Source: Rhizobium aethiopicum (GTDB lineage: Bacteria; Pseudomonadota; Alphaproteobacteria; Rhizobiales; Rhizobiaceae). Taken from it: a stretch of DNA of 62,565 nucleotides. Each line of letters begins with the position of its first letter. The stretch's first letter is position 1. The translations under genes and the position numbers were made by a program. Below, in pieces: positions 1-9,130 of this stretch. Location: assembly GCF_900094625.1 (NCBI RefSeq), contig NZ_FMAJ01000020.1, positions 1 to 62,565 of the forward strand, in the 5' to 3' direction. The notes beneath the pieces were generated by a model. It saw nothing but the letters and a program-made list of their open reading frames with translations. It searched no databases and was not told where the DNA came from.

Positions 1-2
1 CC

Positions 3-530
3 GTCTATGGCGACCACGAGCGCTTCATCCAGACCTATTTCTCCACCTACAAGGGGAAATACTTCACCGGCGACGGCTGCCGGCGCGATGCGGATGGCTA
101 TTACTGGATCACCGGCCGCGTCGACGACGTGCTCAACGTCTCCGGCCACCGGCTCGGCACGGCGGAGGTGGAATCGGCGCTCGTCTCGCACAATCTGGTT
201 TCGGAGGCTGCGGTCGTCGGCTACCCGCATGCGATCAAGGGCCAGGGCATTTACTGCTATGTGACGCTCATGTCGGGTCACGATGGTTCGGACACGCTTC
301 GCCAGGAACTGGTGAAACATGTGCGCGCCGAAATCGGGCCGATCGCGGCGCCCGACAAGATCCAGTTCGCGCCGGGCCTGCCGAAAACCCGTTCCGGCAA
401 GATCATGCGCCGCATCCTGCGCAAGATCGCCGAGGACGATTTCGGTGCGCTTGGCGACACCTCGACGCTTGCCGATCCGGCCGTCGTCGACGACCTGATC
501 GCCAACCGGCAGAACAAGGCGACCGCCTGA
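3..530 (+). CDS. acsA: Acetyl-CoA synthetase, C-terminal part (5' end outside window)
   Basis: The window opens inside this gene, so only about 175 C-terminal residues are visible. They read as the end of an AMP-forming acetyl-CoA synthetase, which activates acetate to acetyl-AMP and then acetyl-CoA in the cytoplasm. The A8-type hinge region (TGRVDDVLNVSGHRLGTAEVE) is followed by the small C-terminal domain. The conserved PKTRSGKIMRR motif contains the catalytic lysine that acylation controls in this family. The frame is open from base 3 to the TGA at 528-530. The family identification is secure; a propionyl-CoA synthetase paralogue is less likely but cannot be excluded from the C-terminus alone. 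Confidence 0.93.
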   Translation, partial: VYGDHERFIQTYFSTYKGKYFTGDGCRRDADGYYWITGRVDDVLNVSGHRLGTAEVESALVSHNLVSEAAVVGYPHAIKGQGIYCYVTLMSGHDGSDTLRQELVKHVRAEIGPIAAPDKIQFAPGLPKTRSGKIMRRILRKIAEDDFGALGDTSTLADPAVVDDLIANRQNKATA

Positions 531-1046
531 TATAAAGACTTCCCGAGGCGAAGTGCTTTCCCTTTACGGGTGAGAGAACTTGTCGACTGAACGCGTCGGA
601 GTTCTGGTCGATCGCAGCACGTTGGTCAAGGCAGCGACTGTTGTCGTCGATGCCATCTATTTCTATTGCAACGTCGAAACCATTTACGGGCGTCGAGGTG
701 AATACTCTTCCGTATCGTCGGTTACCCGGGGGCGGTTTGGAAGGCGATCTTGCCATCACCGTGGATTCGCAGTCAGGCAGTCAGGCGAAGCCATATTGTG
801 AATGTGGAAGAGCCCACGAAAATGCACCAGGACAGCAACTCTTACATCCGCTGATCCTGCGGGGAAGGGGAAGTTGCCTGAATTGTGTAAGTCAGTTGCG
901 ATTGATCAATCATAGCAATGCTTGTTGTCTCGCCACTGCGCCGCCGGTGGGCCGCATTACGATCTGCGTAGTTCGTGCAGCAAGACCGCGGGGCGCCCGT
1001 GTGCTCGAACTTGAGAGCTTCGGAATTCCGGCGCGACTCTCTAATT
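531..1046. other. Intergenic, no supported gene
   Basis: This stretch of about 515 bases lies between convergent genes. Short open frames exist, but none has protein-like composition plus a ribosome binding site. I see no clear terminator hairpin or RNA gene. Confidence 0.5.
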
Positions 1047-1922
1047 CTAGCTCAAGGCATGGCCCGCGAGGCCATAGACCGCCGGTTCGTTCGCCTCTCG
1101 GTTTAGGAAGGGGCGGCCTTTGGACATGGTCGTAACGGTCTCGGAGATAGCCAGCCGGCTTTGTTGAAGGAAGTCGGCAAACGGTCCTTTCTCTCGCGTA
1201 TCGACGCGTGCGAATTGGCCAGCCAGATCTTTCAGATGCACGGCCGCGAGATGGATCGCATCACGATCATTGCTTGCGACGACAGGGCCTACTACGTGAC
1301 CGCGCCCGAACTCGCGGCACATGGAATACCCAACCGTTGCACCGTTACGCCGGAGCACACAGATAGATGCGCCTTCTGAAAGGAGTGTAAGTAGTCGATC
1401 CCTGTTCGTGCCGAAGGCGAACGTGTCCAAGGCGAAGATCTCCTCAATCTTATCAGGCGACAGTTCACTCAATTCACCGTCCAAAGATGGCAGCGCGGGA
1501 AGCGCGGCAGCGACCTCTCCCTGATACTGGTAGACCGTTGCTTCCGCTGTGAAACCGAGCGACACATAGAGCTTATGAGCAGCGATAGTCGAGTTCAGCG
1601 CCAGCTTGCGATCGCCGCAATGCTCGAACACTTGTTGCATTAACCAGCGGCCGTTTCCCTCCGCCTGCGTGCGGGGCGATGTGATCACCAGACCGATGGT
1701 GGCAAAATCGTCTCCGTGGGGAAACCACATTGCACTTCCGAAGACGCGTCCAATTCCATCGACGGCCACGATACCGTGGCCGGCACGGCGCAGGAACTCC
1801 CAATCCTTGAGGCGGTGCGGCCAGCCGACGCCCGTTGACAGGGCATGAAGCAAGCTTACGTCAACGCTATTGATATCCTGCGCGATTAATTCGAACGATT
1901 TCAGGCGCACCGATTTTTGCAT
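1047..1922 (-). CDS. GNAT-family N-acetyltransferase, two-domain
   Basis: A 291-residue cytoplasmic protein with an N-terminal GNAT acetyltransferase fold (roughly residues 10-140). The acetyl-CoA-binding segment is RTQAEGNGRWLMQQV and is followed by the HKLYVSLGF element typical of GNAT beta-5/alpha-4. The second half (about 145-285) resembles the C-terminal acetyltransferase-like domain found in YitH/HolE-type tandem GNATs. The substrate cannot be read from sequence. It is convergent to acsA and divergent from the oxidoreductase at 2604, with no operon partner. The start at 1922 gives the full N-terminal domain. Confidence 0.85.
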   Translation of the reverse strand: MQKSVRLKSFELIAQDINSVDVSLLHALSTGVGWPHRLKDWEFLRRAGHGIVAVDGIGRVFGSAMWFPHGDDFATIGLVITSPRTQAEGNGRWLMQQVFEHCGDRKLALNSTIAAHKLYVSLGFTAEATVYQYQGEVAAALPALPSLDGELSELSPDKIEEIFALDTFAFGTNRDRLLTLLSEGASICVLRRNGATVGYSMCREFGRGHVVGPVVASNDRDAIHLAAVHLKDLAGQFARVDTREKGPFADFLQQSRLAISETVTTMSKGRPFLNREANEPAVYGLAGHALS

Positions 1923-2603
1923 TTTCGCTTTCCGCTCCGTTCTCCCGATCGTCTACGTCAACTCAACTGCGGCACCGCGGCGTCCCCGATCCTTGGGTCA
2001 CCTGCAATTTACTACAATATTTGCATGCGGAGAGCGGCAGGTTTGGCTACTCGCAGCGATTTTTCGAAATTTTCAGCCAAATCGGGCGGGCCGTTCAACA
2101 GCAACGACTTGCCGCTCCCTACGGTACCATCCAAATCAGCCCGAAGGCATATTGTGACCCGACAGAAACAGCTTAAGCCCGAAGCCTGGCTTTGGAAGCA
2201 GCCCATGCCGGAGAACGGGACTTTCAGTGGTAACTAAGGCCCGGCACAAGACCTGTGTAAGACGAGAAGGTCTGAACGGGCTCGGAAGCATGACGAGCGC
2301 CATTGCGTCGAAGTACAACCATGGCCCGCGATTCCAACTCGAGTTCATTCAGATTGATAAAAAACAAGGAACGCCGACGGTGTCGGGATGGATCGGCGTC
2401 CCAAGGTCCACGTGGGTGACCGCTGGCGGGGATCGAAAGCGGCGCGTCACTGTGGAGATTGAGCATCAACAGAATATCCTGTCGTTTGCGGCTTACAATA
2501 CAGGCAATCATTGCGAAACGCATTCACTTGTGCCGCACTCCTCCGGCACAAACAGGCATATACTCGATGCATTCCGATCGGACGAGCATAAGGGCTTGCT
2601 GCG
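1923..2603. other. Intergenic between divergent genes, no supported gene
   Basis: About 680 bases hold the promoters of the GNAT gene (minus) and the FAD oxidoreductase (plus). An open frame of 126 codons ends at 2607, overlapping the start of the next gene by 4 bases. Its translation resembles no family I know and its start lacks a good Shine-Dalgarno, so I do not call it. Confidence 0.4.
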
Positions 2604-3881
2604 ATGAAATTTGCTTCCTATTGGCATGATACTTCGAGTCCATTTGCAGGAGGCATCCCCGGCCCGGTTTCTGGGGATTTCGAGGTTGCGGTAATCGGTG
2701 CGGGCTTCACGGGCCTGAATGCTGCGCGCAAATTGGCGCAATCCGGAATGAAGGTTGCCCTGCTGGAAGCCGAGCACGTCGGGTATGGCGCGTCCGGCCG
2801 CAATGGCGGGCATCTGAACAGCGGTCATTTCGCTAGCTTCGGCGCCGCCAGGCAGCATCTCGGAGAAGACCGGGCGCGCCGCTTGTGGCGGGCCTATGAC
2901 GACTCGATCGACATGATCGAACGTATCATCGAGGAAGAAAAGATCGCCTGCGACTTCCGCAGGGGCGGCAAGCTTAAACTTGCTTCGAAGCCCTCTCACG
3001 TCGGTAAGCTGCAGGCGATGTCCGAAGAAATCCGTCGCGAGGTCGACCCATCAGCCGAATGGCTGACGCGCGAGGACCTCCGCAAGGAAGTGATATCGGA
3101 TGCCTTCCATGGTGGAATTCTCTACCCGAAATCCGCGATGATGCACATGGGACGCTACGCCAACGGCGTGGCGGAGGCGGCCTGCCGCCATGGTGCGGCG
3201 ATCTGGGAGCGGAACCCGGTCACCGCCCGCGAGCGCGCGGCGAACGGTTGGCGGCTGACCACACCGACCGGCTCACTCACCGCCCGCCAGGTCATCCTGG
3301 CGACGGACGCCTATACGCCAGGCGTCTTCAATTACTTCCGCCGAAGGCTCATGCCAATCGCTTCCTTCATCATTGCAACACGCCGGCTCACCCCGCAGGA
3401 GGTCGCCGCAACGGTTCCAGGCAACCGCAACTTCACCAACTCCCTCAACATCTCGAACTATTTCCGCCTCACGCCCGACAACCGCATGCTGTTCGGGGGG
3501 AGGGCGAGGTTTTCGGCTGTGTCCGACCAGAAAACCGACGTCAGCTCGGGCCAGCTTCTGCGCCAACAAATGGTGGGGATGTTTCCGCAGCTAGCTGATG
3601 TCGAGATCGACTATTGCTGGGGCGGCCTCGTCGGGTGCACCCAGGACCGCTATCCTCGCGCGGGCAGTGCCGACGGCGTGCTTTACAGCATGGGCTATTC
3701 CGGTCATGGAGCCCAGTTGTCAACCTACATGGGTAGCGCGCTGGCGGATCTAGCCATGGGCCGTAAAGACGCCAACCCGCTAGAGGGTGTCGGTTGGCCC
3801 GCCGTGCCGTTGCATACTGGAAATCCGTGGTTCCTCCCCATCGTGGGCACATATTACCGCGCGAAGGACATACTGTTTTGA
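2604..3881 (+). CDS. FAD-dependent amine/amino-acid oxidoreductase (DAO family)
   Basis: A 425-residue flavoprotein of the DAO fold. The dinucleotide-binding motif VIGAGFTGLNAARKLA lies at about residues 30-45, followed by the E of LLEAEHVGYGASGRNGG, which binds the ribose of FAD. The C-terminal half has the substrate/flavin signature SMGYSGHGAQLSTYMG. This arrangement matches the gamma-glutamylputrescine oxidase/OrdL subgroup, which oxidises amines or N-substituted amino acids to aldehydes with release of H2O2. An Lrp regulator (4492-4968) and an amino-acid exporter (5390-6016) lie nearby, consistent with amino-acid or polyamine catabolism. The exact substrate is inference. Confidence 0.9.
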   Translation: MKFASYWHDTSSPFAGGIPGPVSGDFEVAVIGAGFTGLNAARKLAQSGMKVALLEAEHVGYGASGRNGGHLNSGHFASFGAARQHLGEDRARRLWRAYDDSIDMIERIIEEEKIACDFRRGGKLKLASKPSHVGKLQAMSEEIRREVDPSAEWLTREDLRKEVISDAFHGGILYPKSAMMHMGRYANGVAEAACRHGAAIWERNPVTARERAANGWRLTTPTGSLTARQVILATDAYTPGVFNYFRRRLMPIASFIIATRRLTPQEVAATVPGNRNFTNSLNISNYFRLTPDNRMLFGGRARFSAVSDQKTDVSSGQLLRQQMVGMFPQLADVEIDYCWGGLVGCTQDRYPRAGSADGVLYSMGYSGHGAQLSTYMGSALADLAMGRKDANPLEGVGWPAVPLHTGNPWFLPIVGTYYRAKDILF

Positions 3882-4491
3882 TCGATCTCCGGCGATTCCA
3901 TCATTGCCGTGAGAACGACTACAGTCTGGCATCGCGTTGTGGCCGGCGATCACTCCGCTCGAGAGCCATTACCACAGTGATCGCTTTAAGTTTGTCGAGG
4001 ATGGTTTGAGCTTCTTTGTCCGTTGAAGGCAACCATCAATAGCGCCCTCTGCATCCGTTTGCGGATATCGTCCGTGAAAGCGTTGATTTGATCTCTCAGT
4101 GTTTCACCAGCAGGGGCAGCATCGCCTCTGCCATACCGAAGGCACGCGCGGTCCATCGATCCTTCCATTTTGTCAGCATGATGAAATCCGGTAGCCTGCA
4201 TCAGAATCAAAATAAGTTCGGCGTGCGTGTGCCGCACCCGCTAAAGGGGCGACGGTAAGCAATCTTTCCGGCAAGCAGCTCGTCGATGGCTTTACGGGCG
4301 TGCGGTGCCTCAATGCCGGTTGCGGTCCTGAACGGCTTGTCGAGGCGGCGGCCCGGCAGCGAACAGCCCTATGCGACTGCTTATTTCGCCTCGGGCCGCA
4401 GCGGCTCCCTGCCGCGGCTCGCCTGTGATAGAGGATTTGCGCCTAGCTAATTGGTAAGGAGACATCCCGTCGCGTGAAAGCGCCAACCAAG
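3882..4491. other. Gene-poor stretch with decayed coding remnants (minus strand)
   Basis: No intact gene is supported. An 83-codon frame at 3986-4237 (minus) and neighbouring frames read protein-like patches interrupted by stops, for example an AIDELLAGKIAYRRPF patch at about 4240-4300. I read this as an old, frame-broken gene of unknown identity and cannot assign a family with confidence. Confidence 0.35.
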
Positions 4492-4968
4492 CTACAGAGG
4501 AAACAGGCTCGCTAACGGCATATGCGCTTTGACAATGGGCGATTTGAGTACGACAAAGCTAAAATATTTGTCGATACCTATCTCCATATCGGAGAGCCGC
4601 TCCATGATCGTCTGATACTCGCCGATCCCGGCTGTGACGAATTTCAAGAGATAGTCGTAGCCGCCCGAGACGAGATGGCATTCGATTACCTGATCAACCT
4701 TTTCGACCGTCGCGAGGAAACGGGCGAAGTCGACTTGCCGGTGGTTCTTCAGGGTAATCTCGGTGAAAACCGTTAGCGTCTGACCGAGCTTGGCGACATT
4801 GATCTGTGCAGAATAACCTTCGATGTAACCTTCGGACTGCAGCTTTTTCACTCGCATCAAGCACGGGCTCGGCGAAAGATTGACGAGCTCGGCCAGCTCA
4901 ACGTTGGTCACACGCCCATTCTTTTGCAATTCATAAAGTATCTTTACATCGATCCGATCGAGTTTCAT
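4492..4968 (-). CDS. Lrp/AsnC-family transcriptional regulator
   Basis: A 158-residue regulator with the classic two-domain layout. The N-terminal winged helix-turn-helix (residues 1-60) carries DRIDVKILYELQKNGRVTN and LSPSPCLMRVKKLQSEGYI. The C-terminal RAM/AsnC ligand-binding beta-alpha-beta-beta-alpha-beta domain (about 65-150) carries ECHLVSGGYDYLLKF. These proteins sense amino acids and form octamers or hexadecamers on DNA. It lies divergent from a LysE-type exporter, the typical Lrp/LysE pairing, so control of the exporter and perhaps of the upstream FAD oxidase is likely. Confidence 0.93.
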   Translation of the reverse strand: MKLDRIDVKILYELQKNGRVTNVELAELVNLSPSPCLMRVKKLQSEGYIEGYSAQINVAKLGQTLTVFTEITLKNHRQVDFARFLATVEKVDQVIECHLVSGGYDYLLKFVTAGIGEYQTIMERLSDMEIGIDKYFSFVVLKSPIVKAHMPLASLFPL

Positions 4969-5389
4969 CGGTCACTCCGCCTATCGAAAGCGCCAATGGA
5001 GCAGCATGTTGTGCCAAGGACGTTTTCGACGGTCAGAGTAACACGTTGGAGCGACAAGTTGGATCGCGTTTCGCGTTTAACGCTGGAACCAACGACTCCT
5101 GCCAGTTGCAAAGACGGGATCTTATGCTATCCATTTTGGAAACTACAACGACCTACGGGCGAAACAGGCTATTCAAAGTAATTTTGCGCTTTCGCCGGTG
5201 CTTACAGCACTTGTTTCAGAAAGACAACGATGGTGGACGGCTCAATCCAGATCGGAGATTTCAGAAGTCTACGAAAGATGGGCGGGCTCCCGCTTCCGCT
5301 CATCTGGACGATCAAAGGCGGGAAGTTTAGTGCTTGTAATCTTGTGATGTTTTGGTTTCTACGACAGCAAGTTGCCAAGGAGAATGGGA
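4969..5389. other. lrp-lysE divergent intergenic region
   Basis: About 420 bases between the divergent Lrp gene and the LysE gene should hold both promoters and the Lrp sites. No additional gene is supported and I could not single out a clear operator by eye. Confidence 0.5.
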
Positions 5390-6016
5390 ATGATTGACCA
5401 GCCTACGTTGCTGACCTATTGCGCAATTGTCCTTGGTTTTGTTTTTATTCCAGGGCCAGCGACACTTCTCACCGTCGCCCGCGCTTCGACCTCGGGTACA
5501 AGAGTGGGGCTTGCTACGGGAGCGGGCATCACGGCGGGTGACATTATTCATACGGCCTTCGCTGTTGTCGGAATCTCTGCAATCATTGCGGCGTCCGCCA
5601 CCCTGTTCACGGTGATCAAGTTCATTGGCGCAGGCTACCTGTTCTATCTCGGCATAAAGGCGATCCTGGCGAAGGACACATCGGTGCCAGGGCGTAACGA
5701 ACCTCCGTTGACGGTTTCCCAAGCGTTCCGGCAGGGTGTTCTGGCTGAGGTTTTAAACCCGAAGACTGCGTTGTTCTTTCTGGCGTTCCTTCCGCAATTT
5801 GTCCGCCCCGAAAATGGGGCTGTCCCTCTCCAGTTAAGCATTCTGGGTATAGTCTTCTCGCTTCTTGGCTTCTTGAGCACGATCGTCTTCGCCTTCAGCG
5901 CGGGCGGCTTTGGAGCGTTTCTGCGCCGTCACCCGACCGTTTCAAAATGGCAAGGCAAAGTGATGGGCGGCATTTACTGTGCCTTGGGCGTAAGGCTGGC
6001 ATTTCAACAGCGCTGA
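5390..6016 (+). CDS. LysE/RhtB-family amino-acid exporter
   Basis: About 208 residues, a hydrophobic inner-membrane protein with roughly six transmembrane segments. The LysE signature is FIPGPATLLTVARASTSG near residues 15-32, followed by the GAGYLFYLGIKAI segment and the LNPKTALFFLAFLPQF block. Family members export basic or small neutral amino acids and homoserine-type compounds by proton antiport. I chose the ATG at 5390 because AAGGAG at 5377-5382 sits seven bases upstream; TTG 5372 and ATG 5384 are poorer starts. The divergent Lrp-family gene is the likely regulator. Confidence 0.9.
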   Translation: MIDQPTLLTYCAIVLGFVFIPGPATLLTVARASTSGTRVGLATGAGITAGDIIHTAFAVVGISAIIAASATLFTVIKFIGAGYLFYLGIKAILAKDTSVPGRNEPPLTVSQAFRQGVLAEVLNPKTALFFLAFLPQFVRPENGAVPLQLSILGIVFSLLGFLSTIVFAFSAGGFGAFLRRHPTVSKWQGKVMGGIYCALGVRLAFQQR

Positions 6017-6372
6017 TGGGTCTGACGAAATGACCGATTAGAGCGTAGTTTTCCCGTCAACGTCGCGTATTGCACTGCTTGGCACTGCCAAGAGGAGTGA
6101 GGCAGGTGTAAACCAGACATCGCTTTCTCTTTACCGCGTCCTCCCGAGTCGATTGGCCGTCTCCGCCTCGTCGGCGGCGCGCGCTCATCTTCGAGCCGTC
6201 CCCCGCGCGGGATCCGCCCAACCGGGGCCGGACCTCGCCAATCCGCAGGGATTGCAGCAGGGGGACTTCGTGGATGTCGTCGATCTTGCAAACCGCGTGA
6301 GGTCCACCAACGTGTCCTCCAAGAAGGATCGTATTCTTGCTTGACGTCGGTCGCCATTGGCCTTCCGCGCGT
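6017..6372. other. Intergenic between convergent genes, nothing recognised
   Basis: About 355 bases lie between the exporter and the 3' end of the methyltransferase gene. Overlapping frames on both strands are arginine/proline-rich shadow frames. No hairpin-plus-T-tract terminator is obvious. Confidence 0.4.
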
Positions 6373-7113
6373 TTATCTCCCTGAACCTGCGATCTGCCAT
6401 ACGGAGACATGACGATCGCTAAGATTTGTGAACGGCTCCTTTTTCCATCCGCCCCATCGGCCTTTGAGTTCTAGGCCGGCCAGCCGCGCCATAAGATCGA
6501 ATTCCGCTGGCCATGCATAACGAAATGGGACCGAGAAGTGCCTGTAGTTTCCGTCCTGGATCCAGATGTGGTGGGACGAGAAGTTCTGGTTTACGACGTC
6601 GAACTCGTCGACGCCCCAATGCGTCTCGGTGCGGTCGAACGCCAGGATCGTCTCGCCGAGGGGAAGCCGCTGAAGAGGCGGCACGCCAACCTCGATTAGG
6701 AAGTGCCCACCAGGCTCCAGATGTCTGGCTGCGTTTATAAAGCACGCGACCTGGGCTCGCTGCGATGTAAGGTTGTTGATCGTGTTGAAAGCGAGATAAA
6801 CGAGGGAAAAGCGCCTCTCTATGAGGGTCGTGGCCATGTCGCCGATCACCACCGGAATTTCCGCGCCACCTTCTTTGGTGCGAAGGCGAGACACCATCGC
6901 TCTCGAAAGCTCGATACCTTCCACCTGTACCCCTTTCCGCGCGAGAGGAAGCGCCAGGCGGCCGGTACCGATCGCGAACTCCAGGACGCGCCCGCCTCCT
7001 GCGAACTCGGCCAGAAGATCGACCGCCGGACCAACGACCTCCGGGGCCGAGATCTCACCAGCGTCATCGTAGGTTGCAGCCACTGCCTCGTCAAAAAACC
7101 CGTCGTCGTGCAT
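6373..7113 (-). CDS. Class I SAM-dependent methyltransferase
   Basis: About 246 residues from the start MHDDGFFDEA. Motif I is VLEFAIGTGRLALPLA at about residues 42-57, motif II is the acidic residue in VEGIELS, and motif III is GGHFLIEVGV, together the Rossmann-type class I methyltransferase core. The acceptor substrate is unknown. A GAGAGG Shine-Dalgarno lies about nine bases before 7113. An alternative in-frame ATG at 7164 would overlap the upstream DUF1127 stop in an ATGA, so translational coupling is possible and the start remains open. It is likely cotranscribed with the DUF1127 gene. Confidence 0.85.
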   Translation of the reverse strand: MHDDGFFDEAVAATYDDAGEISAPEVVGPAVDLLAEFAGGGRVLEFAIGTGRLALPLARKGVQVEGIELSRAMVSRLRTKEGGAEIPVVIGDMATTLIERRFSLVYLAFNTINNLTSQRAQVACFINAARHLEPGGHFLIEVGVPPLQRLPLGETILAFDRTETHWGVDEFDVVNQNFSSHHIWIQDGNYRHFSVPFRYAWPAEFDLMARLAGLELKGRWGGWKKEPFTNLSDRHVSVWQIAGSGR

Positions 7114-7160
7114 CTTTCTCGCCTCTCTGATAATGCGGTTGCTTGGGGACCGGGAGTGCC

Positions 7161-7412
7161 TCACGTTGCCCGTAGCTTCACGGACGTCACCTCAATTTTC
7201 GCTTGCGATCGCGCCAGTTCGCGGATCTCGTGGCGCGCGACGCCTACGTCTGCCAAATCGCGGTCCGATAGCCACTGTAGTGCCTGTTCCGTTTCGCGCC
7301 GTTGCCACCAGCGGAGGACGACGGGCGCTACTATCCGCAAAGTTGCGAGCTTCGTCAGAAGGCCTGGCGCAAAGCGATCCGAGATTTCAGTTTGCCGGAG
7401 TTCGTATGTCAT
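7161..7412 (-). CDS. DUF1127 domain protein
   Basis: An 83-residue small basic protein whose C-terminal half carries the DUF1127 pattern ALQWLSDRDLADVGVARHEI, a helical motif abundant in alphaproteobacteria. Short members of this class act in RNA metabolism and phosphate/carbon adaptation in Agrobacterium; this longer form is less well understood. It is upstream of and adjacent to the methyltransferase on the same strand, and divergent from the AraC regulator at 7509 with a 96-base shared promoter region. Confidence 0.8.
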   Translation of the reverse strand: MTYELRQTEISDRFAPGLLTKLATLRIVAPVVLRWWQRRETEQALQWLSDRDLADVGVARHEIRELARSQAKIEVTSVKLRAT

Positions 7413-7508
7413 AAGTTACGTCCAAGTTGTTCTGCGGTGATATCAAATCTAGTGAAATGCCCTCCGACGTGTTATCGGTAGTCTGTCAAATTATGTCTGT
7501 GAGACGCC

Positions 7509-8330
7509 ATGATCGCCCGGGACAACCTGACCAACGTTCACCTGCCGGAAGACAGGTTTGGAGATTATCCGCATACAGCTGTGGCTCAGGGTGGGGTGGA
7601 GCCCGCCGGGCGAACCTACTCGTTCCACGCGCACCACCGCGCGCAGCTTTTCCAGATCGTGCGCGGTTCGCTAAGGCTAGAGACCGAGCGGGGCTACTTC
7701 ATCGTTCCGCCAGAACGTGCCGTATTCGTGCCGTCCCTTCTTCTCCATGAAGTGACATACCTGCAGGAGACGGAGCGCAGCTACCTCTTCTTTCGCCCCG
7801 ACGCGGTCGTGAACCTGCCCTCCCAGGTCTCCGTGATTGGTACGACAACGCTCCTGCGGGAACTTATCCTGGCGTTCCTGGAGATACCTCGCGCGGACGC
7901 CGGCAGTGCCCGTGCCGAACGGCTCGTCGCTGTCATCCTCGACCAGCTTGAGACGAGTCCAGTCGCGCCGCTGTCCCTTCCCTCGCCGGCATCCCAACGC
8001 CTCCGGAACATCGCTTCAGACATCCGGAACGAACCGGGTGCCGATTGGCCACTCGATGAACTTGCGTCACGCGCGGCCATGTCCCCCCGCAGCTTTCAGC
8101 GCCATTTCCAGTCTGAGACAGGGATGAGTTTCCGCGCCTGGCGTCAGCAGGCGAAACTTCTCAAAGCAGTGGAGTGGCTCGCCGCCGGCCGAAGCGTTGG
8201 CGATATCGCCTTCTCGCTCGGCTACTCGGGCCCCAGCGCCTTCATTGCGGTGTTCAGGACGGCCTTTGGTGTCTCCCCCGGACAATATTTCCAGGGGGCC
8301 TTTCCGGGTTATGTGGCCGGATCCTATTGA
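7509..8330 (+). CDS. AraC-family transcriptional regulator
   Basis: A 273-residue regulator. The N-terminal part (about 1-115) is a cupin-like sensor (HHRAQLFQIVRGSLRLETE and VPPERAVFVPSLLLHEV). The C-terminal part (about 170-265) is a double helix-turn-helix AraC domain with LDELASRAAMSPRSFQRHF and VGDIAFSLGYSGPSAFIAVF followed by FGVSPGQY, the family signature. It diverges from the DUF1127/methyltransferase pair, which is its most likely target. Confidence 0.93.
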   Translation: MIARDNLTNVHLPEDRFGDYPHTAVAQGGVEPAGRTYSFHAHHRAQLFQIVRGSLRLETERGYFIVPPERAVFVPSLLLHEVTYLQETERSYLFFRPDAVVNLPSQVSVIGTTTLLRELILAFLEIPRADAGSARAERLVAVILDQLETSPVAPLSLPSPASQRLRNIASDIRNEPGADWPLDELASRAAMSPRSFQRHFQSETGMSFRAWRQQAKLLKAVEWLAAGRSVGDIAFSLGYSGPSAFIAVFRTAFGVSPGQYFQGAFPGYVAGSY

Positions 8331-9130
8331 TCTCGCGCTTCCACTGATTGGGAGACACATGGCAGCGACGTGGCGCTGGCAGTCGCGAAGCGGCTCGTCG
8401 TCGTTGCGCAGCGCCAGACAGACAGTCTCAGTTTAGCAAGCGGTTCTGCAACGACCATCACATTCGCGATGAAAGGGGGCATCTAGATAACCGAACGGAA
8501 TTTGTGCCGTTGCAAGTAAGGGACACAACGTGGTCGCGAGCTGCAGCTCGCTCATTCTGCCTTGGCTGCTGCCCGCTCCAACATGCACCACCGTTTGGCT
8601 CGATGGTTGCTTATGTGTCATGACCGCCTTCTCGTGAGCGATATGCCCTTACCTCACGATTTCTTGGCATTAATGCTTGAGGTCCGGTGCTCTGGCGTTG
8701 CCGATCAGCTACATATCCTCGATTGCAATCAGATTGACGCGAGGCAACGTCCGAATTTTGAGCAGACAGATAGTCCTGGATGTCGCAGGCGATTGCTGCG
8801 GCGTTCCGGAGGAGGAATAGAGCGGCTGATCGGACGAGCGGTCGTGCGCTGATGAGAGACCAGCTAAAATAAGAGGAGCGGGCCGGCGGGCGTAGATGCG
8901 ACGAGCTTGGCGTGACGACGAGAGGATGTTTCATCAAATTCATCTGCTGCATGCTCCGGGCTGTGAGGACGCAACCAAGCCGCCCGAGGTTTTTGGGCGG
9001 ATTGCCACGTTCTGCGGGACAAGGGAGTCGAGCCTCGATCATTAAGATCAAGCACCAGAGCCTTTTCCTCTTAAGCGCTTGTGATAGGTTCAGTGCAAAC
9101 AATCCGCATTCTTACTCCCAGTGGTAGAAC
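8331..9130. other. Gene-poor 800 bases; trace of a GlxA-type AraC regulator at about 8349-8450 (+)
   Basis: No intact gene is supported. At about 8350-8410 the plus strand reads SDVALAVAKRLVVVAQR, and after a frame change reads RQSQFSKRF. These two patches are adjacent and in this order in the linker of GlxA-type AraC regulators (AVARRLVV...GGQSQFS), so I read a short decayed fragment. The rest, up to the histidine kinase, shows only shadow frames. Confidence 0.4.

Noticed and set aside
2227..2607. 126-codon plus-strand frame before the FAD oxidoreductase
   Set aside because: No family resemblance, no convincing ribosome site, and it overlaps the oxidoreductase start.
8611..9102. 163-codon minus-strand frame upstream of the histidine kinase
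   Set aside because: Composition is Ser/Arg-rich and patchy with no domain pattern, so it is most likely a chance frame.
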